In this document: positions 1 to 64,000 of the stretch, piece after piece
Numbering within the stretch: the first letter of the stretch is position 1
Layout of the letters: the number at the start of each line of letters is the position of its first letter
DNA from: Epiperipatus broadwayi
Taxonomy: Eukaryota > Onychophora > Udeonychophora > Euonychophora > Peripatidae
Assembly: GCA_028023455.1 (NCBI GenBank)
Contig: JAQFVV010012510.1
Location: 3,697,420 to 3,761,419 of the forward strand
Direction: 5' to 3'
Length of the DNA: 64,000 nucleotides
The notes under the pieces: model-generated
What the model was told of the DNA's origin: nothing
Databases searched by the model: none
Seen by the model: the letters and a program-made list of their open reading frames with translations, nothing else
Made by a program: the position numbers and the translations under genes

Positions 1-183
1 CATTGTTTACATTAACTCAGTACCCTTTTTTCTTGGAGGACTTTAAAAAGGAATATGTATATAGTTACTTTACCAACTTTTTATAAAAATGGCAGATCTA
101 ATAAGTGGTATTAATTAGAACAAACTTTCGATCACTCTTAGATATAAACACAATCTCATATATATTTATTATTTAAACAAGCA

Positions 184-690
184 AAACTCTCTATTAAAAC
201 AGGAAAAATTTTATATGTATTGCCACTCGGTGAAAGCCAAAGTAATCAATGGATGCCAGAAGGCTTATGCATAAAATACCCATCTAGTGCCTACTCATCC
301 AATATCCCCAGACTATTTTCTGGCTTGTGGCCTTCATCAGTGAGCAGCCTTGGATCTGAGAGCACTGCACCTAGATCTTAGGATCTAATGCAACCCTCCA
401 GCAGCCACCTTTTATCTCTACTTAACTACAACACTATGAGATTTAAATTGAAAACACTATAATATTTTCAATCCAAGCTCATCAGCTTATATAGTCATAT
501 AGATATGAACTCAGTTCAGTACCTAAACATTTTGGTGTCTTTGGTTCTTTAATAACCATAGCCACCACTATCCTATTAAGCAGGATTGGTTTTAAGCCAA
601 TAAATATCATATGATCATCATTTCTTATGCTTGCTCTTAACTGTTATTAAAACAGGCAAAACTCTCTATACATATTGATCATGTGATGTT
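184..690 (-). repeat. Hammerhead-bearing dispersed repeat, copy 1 (more than one unit)
   Basis: The repeat starts near ATTAAAACAGG at 193. The same ATTAAAACAGG tip recurs at 646, a spacing of 453 bases, so the copy is a unit plus the start of a second. Its marks are GATGCCAGAAGGCTT, TAGTGCCTACTCATCCAATA and CTTGGATCTGAGAGCACTGC, shared with copies at 2297, 10125, 43622, 50200 and 62021. The ribozyme strand is minus. It ends in an inverted scrap of the tip (ATCATGTGATGTTTA). Confidence 0.75.
305..346 (-). ncRNA. Degraded hammerhead ribozyme motif
   Basis: On the minus strand: GCTCA, CTGATGA, A-GGC-CACAA-GCC-A, GAAA, ATAGTC, TGGGGA. The core and stem II are intact. Stem I has one broken pair (G opposite G) and stem III has lost its second pair, so activity is doubtful. 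Confidence 0.55.
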
Positions 691-1318
691 TATGTTTAAT
701 TATTAGAAAATGTAGAAAAAACAAAGTTATACACTTTAGCCAAATGGGAACAGGACATGAAAGTTGGAATAACAAAATCATGCAATAAAAAAATAAACGT
801 TTAAGGAAAGATAACTATAAAGATTTTGATACCCTATTAAAGAGATGATAACATATTTTAGAAGCAAATAACTCAATTTGGAGGGTAAAATAAAAGACTG
901 TTCAAATTGTATTTTTTAAATAAACATGGAGAGGAAGTTGTTGCTCTGTTCTAAAGTTATGAAATATGTTTTTATAAAATAGACTGTATATCAACATATT
1001 TGTGATATTTAAACATGAATGTATGTATATTAGAAGCTAATCATATATACAAGGATGTAAAAAATATCAAACTACTAAGACAGCTAAGGTTATATGCAGA
1101 TTTGAGAATTTAAATCAAATTTACCTCGGCAAATAAACTAAATGTAATTAAAATGTGACAAGATAATAAGAATACGGTACAATAAAAAAAAAAGTCATAT
1201 GGGATTTAAATGGAGAGCAAATTTTTAATTAAAACTTTATAACTTATTTATTCTTAATAAATATTCAACAAAGTTTTTCTTTCCTTAGGCTAACTTTAAT
1301 ATATATACTAGCATTTTG

Positions 1319-1502
1319 AACATTGGTTTAAGAAAATATTATTTCATAATTATTATAGAAAATTTGTTCTAGTTGAGTGCACTTTCGGCCAATGAAGCTA
1401 GAATCATAGCACTCGTAGACAGTAGAGTGTCCTCCTAAGCGCACTCAGCTAGAGCAAATTTTCTAGAATCATTATGAAATAATCTTTTCTTAAACCAATG
1501 TT
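1319..1502. repeat. Fold-back (MITE-like) repeat
   Basis: Arms of about 66 bases (1319-1385 and 1437-1502) are inverted copies of each other with few mismatches, for example AACATTGGTTTAAGAAAA against TTTTCTTAAACCAATGTT. A loop of about 50 bases lies between them. No coding sequence is present and the superfamily is unknown. Confidence 0.8.
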
Positions 1503-1989
1503 TAATAAATATTTTAAGTGCAATTTTTGGCAATTAAATATTATTAAAAATAAATACACAGATGAAAATTGAACACTATGAAATTTTGTTTTCATTGTGA
1601 AGTAATGAATTTTTATTTATTTTATTAATCAATTTATGTAAAAAACAGTAAGTGTGATATTTAAGCTTCAATTTTGTAAGCCAGCCTAAATGATATAAAT
1701 TTAAAGTACCATTTTTATATTATTAAATAAGCTATCTATTATATTTTAAAATATTCCCAGTTAAAATGTTTTTTAATAGAAGATACTGCCAAAAAAAAAT
1801 TGTGCATGGTAGAATATCTACCATTTGCTGTTTAGAATTGTTATGTCCTATATGGACAATTTAAAATATGGCTATAAGTTCATGTCAGATATAAAAAATT
1901 TGTGTAAATAGGTCAATTTTAATCTTTTTTAATTAAAAAGTTTTCATTTATGTATGAGTAATTTCTTTCTTATTGCATTGCCAAATCTA

Positions 1990-2265
1990 TATAATATTAA
2001 TATCATTTATGTTCTTTATTACTTTTTACAATGCTTTTTATAACCCACTATTGATGTTTTCAATTGCCCCAGCATTCTTCTTCAGAACTATAACAAACAC
2101 AATACAAATAGATGAATACAAATATACATATATGTTCATGTATATATGTATTGTGTTTGTTATAGTTCAGAGGAAGATTCCTGGGGCAATTGAAATCATC
2201 AATAGTGGATTGTAAAAAGCATTGTAAAAAAGTAATATAGAACACAAATGATATTAATATTATGT
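1990..2265. repeat. Large palindrome (fold-back element) with CUGANGA-like motifs
   Basis: Arms of about 120 bases face each other around 2120-2140. The left arm reads ATTAATATCATTTATGTTCT and the right arm ends with the inverse near 2260. Each arm, read outward, contains CTGA[AG]GAAGA...GGGGCAATTGAAA, which resembles the hammerhead core half found in other repeats of this window. Overlapping ORFs on both strands here are by-products of the palindrome. Confidence 0.8.
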
Positions 2266-2296
2266 GTAATTATGTGTGTATTTAAAATATTTCACT

Positions 2297-2570
2297 ATTA
2301 AAACAGGCAAAACTCACTATACATATTGCCACTCACAGCAAGCTAGAGTAATCAATCCCCAAGATCTAGGTGCAGTGCTCTCAGATCCAAGGCTCCTCAC
2401 TGACGAAGGCTACAAGCCAGAAACTAGTTTGGGGATATTGAATGAGTAGGCACTAGATGGAGATTTTATGCACAAGCCTTCTGGCATCCATTGATTTCTC
2501 TAGCTTGCTGTGAGTGACAATATGTATAGTGAGGTTTGCCTGTTTTAATAACAGTTATAAGCAAGCATTA
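2297..2570 (+). repeat. Hammerhead-bearing repeat, copy 2, with inverted ends
   Basis: The tip ATTAAAACAGGCAAAACTC at 2297 recurs inverted at 2530-2550 (GAGGTTTGCCTGTTTTAAT), giving about 60-base inverted arms around one ribozyme. The ribozyme strand is plus. The middle part (CTCTCAGATCCAAGGCTCC to GATGAGTAGGCACTAGAT) matches the other copies inverted. About half of the full 452-base unit is missing. Confidence 0.82.
2394..2435 (+). ncRNA. Predicted type-I hammerhead ribozyme
   Basis: In order: TCCTCA (2394-2399, stem I), CTGACGA core (2400-2406), A-GGC-TACAA-GCC-A (stem II), GAAA (2420-2423), stem III of two pairs (AC with GT around TA), U at 2429 as the cleavage-site base, then TGGGGA (2430-2435) pairing with TCCTCA (six pairs, one of them G-U). 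The only departure from the consensus is an A facing an A at the base of stem II. Hammerheads are known in retrozymes and Penelope-like elements; the fold here is my own reading. Confidence 0.72.
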
Positions 2571-2681
2571 TGTTTATACTTATATATATATATATAATTG
2601 TTAATTAGAGAAGATATTATTTAGTATTAAGTTTTGTTAACTTCTTCTATATAATTATATAATAAAAAAAATAATTTGGGG

Positions 2682-2706
2682 TGGGGGGGGGGGGGGGGGG
2701 GGGGGG
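2682..2706 (+). repeat. Poly-G tract
   Basis: A run of about 25 G with one T near its start lies in otherwise AT-rich DNA, 96 bases before the microexon. It is a simple repeat with possible G-quadruplex potential. Confidence 0.9.
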
Positions 2707-2802
2707 ATAAATAAAAACAAACCTAATTACTTATCTATACAGCCACTTTAATATTTCAACTAGAGCACTGTATATATAAAGTTATATTTTTTTTTTTTTC
2801 AG

Positions 2803-61756
<58,954 letters not shown>

Positions 61757-62020
61757 GTAAATGAAAAAGAAAAAATGTATAATTAAAGATCTAGTTATTA
61801 TGAAATAAAGTATAAGATAATAATAATAATAATAATAAGCTTTAAATAATCAAGTTACTAAAGAACCAAATCTAGAAGATAGATTTTATTTAATAATACA
61901 AAAGTAACAATAAAAATGCTATTAGTATCAGAACTACAATTAAATACTGAAAAATATTAAAATAAATTCTTGTAAAATTAATTCTTTATTATGATCAATT
62001 TAGTAATTATGAATGTATAT

Positions 62021-62588
62021 GTTAAACCACTAAACATCACATGATTACTATCTCTTATACTAGCACATAATTGTTAATAAACAAGGAAAAACTTTCCATA
62101 TAGTAGTGCCACCCTGTGCCAACCAGAGTAATCAATGGATGTCAAAAGGCTTGTGCATAAAATCCCTATCGCCTACTCATCCAATATCCCCAGACTAGTT
62201 TCTGGCTTATGGCCTTCGTCAGTGAGGAGCCTTGGATCTGAGAGCACTGCACCTAGATTTTAGGATCTAATGCAACCCTCCAGCAACCAGCTTTTAACTC
62301 TACTTAACTACAAAACTATGAGAATGAAATTGAAAACACAATAATATTTTCAATCTAAGCTCAATAGTTTATATAGTCATATGGGTCTGAACTCAGTTCA
62401 GCACCCATACATTTTGGTGTCTTTGGCTCTTTAACTACGATAGGCACTACTATCCTATTAGGCAGGATTGGTGTTAAACCACTAAACATCACATGATCAC
62501 TATCTCTTATACTAGCATATAATTGTTAATAAACAAGGCAAAACTCTCCATACAGTAGTGCACCCTGTGCCAACCAGAGTAATCAATA
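62021..62588 (-). repeat. Hammerhead-bearing repeat, tandem (1.25 units of 452 bp)
   Basis: TTAAACCACTAAACATCACA begins at 62022 and again at 62474, a period of 452. The second unit stops abruptly after CCAACCAGAGTAATCAAT (62587). The unit includes the ribozyme (62187-62228), TAACTCTACTTAACTACAAA, AAAACACAATAATATTTTCA and TTTTGGTGTCTTTGG. This is the least damaged full-length copy in the window. Confidence 0.85.
62187..62228 (-). ncRNA. Predicted type-I hammerhead ribozyme
   Basis: Minus strand order: TCCTCA (stem I), CTGACGA core, A-GGC-CATAA-GCC-A (stem II), GAAA, AC-TA-GT (stem III), C at the cleavage position, then TGGGGA (stem I). All six stem I pairs form (one G-U). It is identical in plan to the motif at 2394 but with the canonical GUC cleavage triplet. 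The A-A at the base of stem II is the only non-consensus feature. Confidence 0.75.
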
Positions 62589-63889
62589 TATATGTGTTAT
62601 AAACAAAGTTATACTGCTTACATAACTTTACACATAGAAAATTTTAATGATTTTCTGTTTTTGAATTTTGAACTAAAAAAATTGAGAATAGTTTTAAGTT
62701 TATTTTTATGTACAGTATATAAAATAAATTTAATTGATATAAAATTGAGTTCTTTTGCTTACATATGACACAATATCTGTTTGGTATTTGAAAATCGCGT
62801 CTGTTTATCTAACTTACCTATGATGATCTTTAGCTGAGTTATATCTGAATTCACTTTCTTCCAAGAAAACATCTATTAAGCATCTTCCATATTAAACATA
62901 AATTTCATTAAATTTGTTCAACAAAATCTCTTGGCTTAGAAGTTTAAAAAGCATTAGAATTTATCTTAAATTTTCAATCAGCTTAAGATCAGTGCATTTT
63001 ATCTTCCTGTGAATCATTCAAAATATTTTATATCGTTGACCACATTTATTTTCAAAACTTGCCACCATTTTCAAATAAAAGTATATAAACAATGTCAATT
63101 TTGTATCCGCACATTTATAGGTAGAGATATAATAAACTTTTTTTAATGAAATCTTTCTTTGAACTATATTAATATTCACGAGTATATATTATCAAGAAAT
63201 ACATATTCTCTACAATTTGTTAGATCAATACATTTTTGATATGCTTCAACTACTTCAAATAATTATCAGTCTTCACAATGTTACTGAAACACTGGTGGGG
63301 CAGATGGATAAGTTAAGTCGTAATATAAGTCATCACCATCAAAAATAATATGTCATTATTAGCATGGAAACCAAAGTTTATGAATGAATTATACTGCATT
63401 TGCTATCTTAAGTCTAAAAATTGTATTGATCCCTTTCAGTGAAACTTAAGTTGTGAATGAAGTTTAAGGAGCATTTAGCCAAAAGCTGTCTAAGTTAGGA
63501 AAGCTGAGAGAAAACTTCCTATATCAAAATCATCAAAGCATAATGCGATACACAAAAAAATTAAGTCGTCTTTGTACAAAATGTATCATACAGAAGAAAT
63601 TAAGCATGATGAGTAAACCAAAGTATCTCTTATTCATGAAAAATATATTGAGCTATTCATCTTGAATATAAATGCAAATTCCTTCAGTTAAAACTTCAAA
63701 TACACAGTATAATTGATCAATAATACTCATTTACTTAAGGTTACTGAAAATCATAATATTATTTATTCTCAGTCACCATATGTTTTTATTATACAATCTT
63801 TATTTTAATTAAATTGATATTCACAAGTATATACTTTCAGTATATATTATTATATATTGTCTATAATAACTCCCTTCACATACACTTTA

Positions 63890-64000
63890 ATGCAAAATTT
63901 TTTTAATGTAATTCCTTTATTTTCCTGATAGTTTTGACTGTCCTGCGGTCTTCATCAGAAATTGTCAGGAAAATAAAGGAATTATATTAAAAAAAAATTG
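63890..64000. repeat. Fold-back fragment with CUGAUGA...AAAAC motif, cut by window end
   Basis: ATTCCTTTATTTTCCTGA (63911) is inverted at 63964 onward (TCAGGAAAATAAAGGAAT). The minus strand between contains CTGATGAAGACCGCAGGA, then CAGTCAAAAC, akin to the elements at 7150 and 15405. Confidence 0.7.

Larger units (their letters stand above)
1..2802 (+). other. Intron (or 5' flank) before the first exon seen
   Basis: No coding exon was recognised. The stretch holds a hammerhead-bearing repeat (184-690), a fold-back (1319-1502), a palindrome (1990-2265), a second hammerhead-bearing repeat (2297-2570) and a short poly-G (2682-2706). The rest is AT-rich DNA without visible structure. It must contain at least part of an ACY1 intron, because the exon at 2803 starts with a proper acceptor. 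Confidence 0.7.
61757..64000 (+). other. ACY1 intron, 5' part only
   Basis: The intron runs off the window. It contains the tandem hammerhead repeat (62021-62588) and, at the very end, a small fold-back with a CUGAUGA-like motif (63890-64000). 62600-63880 is AT-rich with no supported feature. Confidence 0.75.

Noticed and set aside
1973-2245. Opposed ORFs of 80 and 61 codons
   Set aside because: Both arise from the palindrome 1990-2265; the sequences mirror each other.

Overview
This is a window of AT-rich animal nuclear DNA. It holds one recognisable host gene, an aminoacylase-1-like (ACY1, peptidase family M20) gene on the + strand, open at both ends. Eight coding exons (2803 to 61756) add up to only 478 coding bases, joined by seven introns of about 2.0 to 27.3 kb. 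All exons have GT/AG borders, compatible phases and a continuous match to the middle of human ACY1, including the equivalents of D113, E147, E148, E175 and H206. The first exon seen is a 23-base microexon.

Everything else is intronic or flanking repeat DNA. The repeat set (tRNA-derived SINEs, Penelope-like and other non-LTR elements, fold-back MITEs, a SPIN-like hAT copy) with ACY1 introns this long suggests a lophotrochozoan, perhaps a freshwater gastropod. That assignment is inference, not proof.

Layout. 1-7.7 kb: fold-back repeats, hammerhead-bearing repeats and a (GATA)n/poly-G/(GGAT)n tract between the first three exons. 7.8-18 kb: a minus-strand LINE, hammerhead-repeat remnants and SINEs. 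18-22.6 kb: fold-back MITEs and LINE 3' ends. 22.7-31.4 kb: a nearly intact, young gag-only LTR retrotransposon with unusually long (2.7 kb) LTRs, inserted 105 bp after exon 5 in the sense direction; its 3' LTR contains an assembly gap. 34.2-39.4 kb: a second, diverged element of related design carrying an intact 252-codon ORF. 41.0-41.7 kb: the GIY-YIG end of a Penelope-like element. 43.1-46.0 kb: a decayed LINE split by a head-to-head pair of hammerhead repeats. 48.3-49.5 kb: a SPIN-like hAT MITE next to a Tigger-like MITE. 50-64 kb: more SINEs, MITEs, a 1.3 kb palindrome with a minisatellite in one arm, and the last three exons.

The most interesting signal is a dispersed repeat family (about 10 copies) carrying a compact type-I hammerhead ribozyme fold: CUGANGA core, stem II, GAAA, a two-base-pair stem III ending GUC/GUU, and a six-base-pair stem I. 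A diverged second family keeps the fold with a compensatory pair change. Some copies are tandem with a 452-bp period, as expected for retrozyme-like or Penelope-related replication. All calls come from reading the sequence; no alignment, folding or database search was run.
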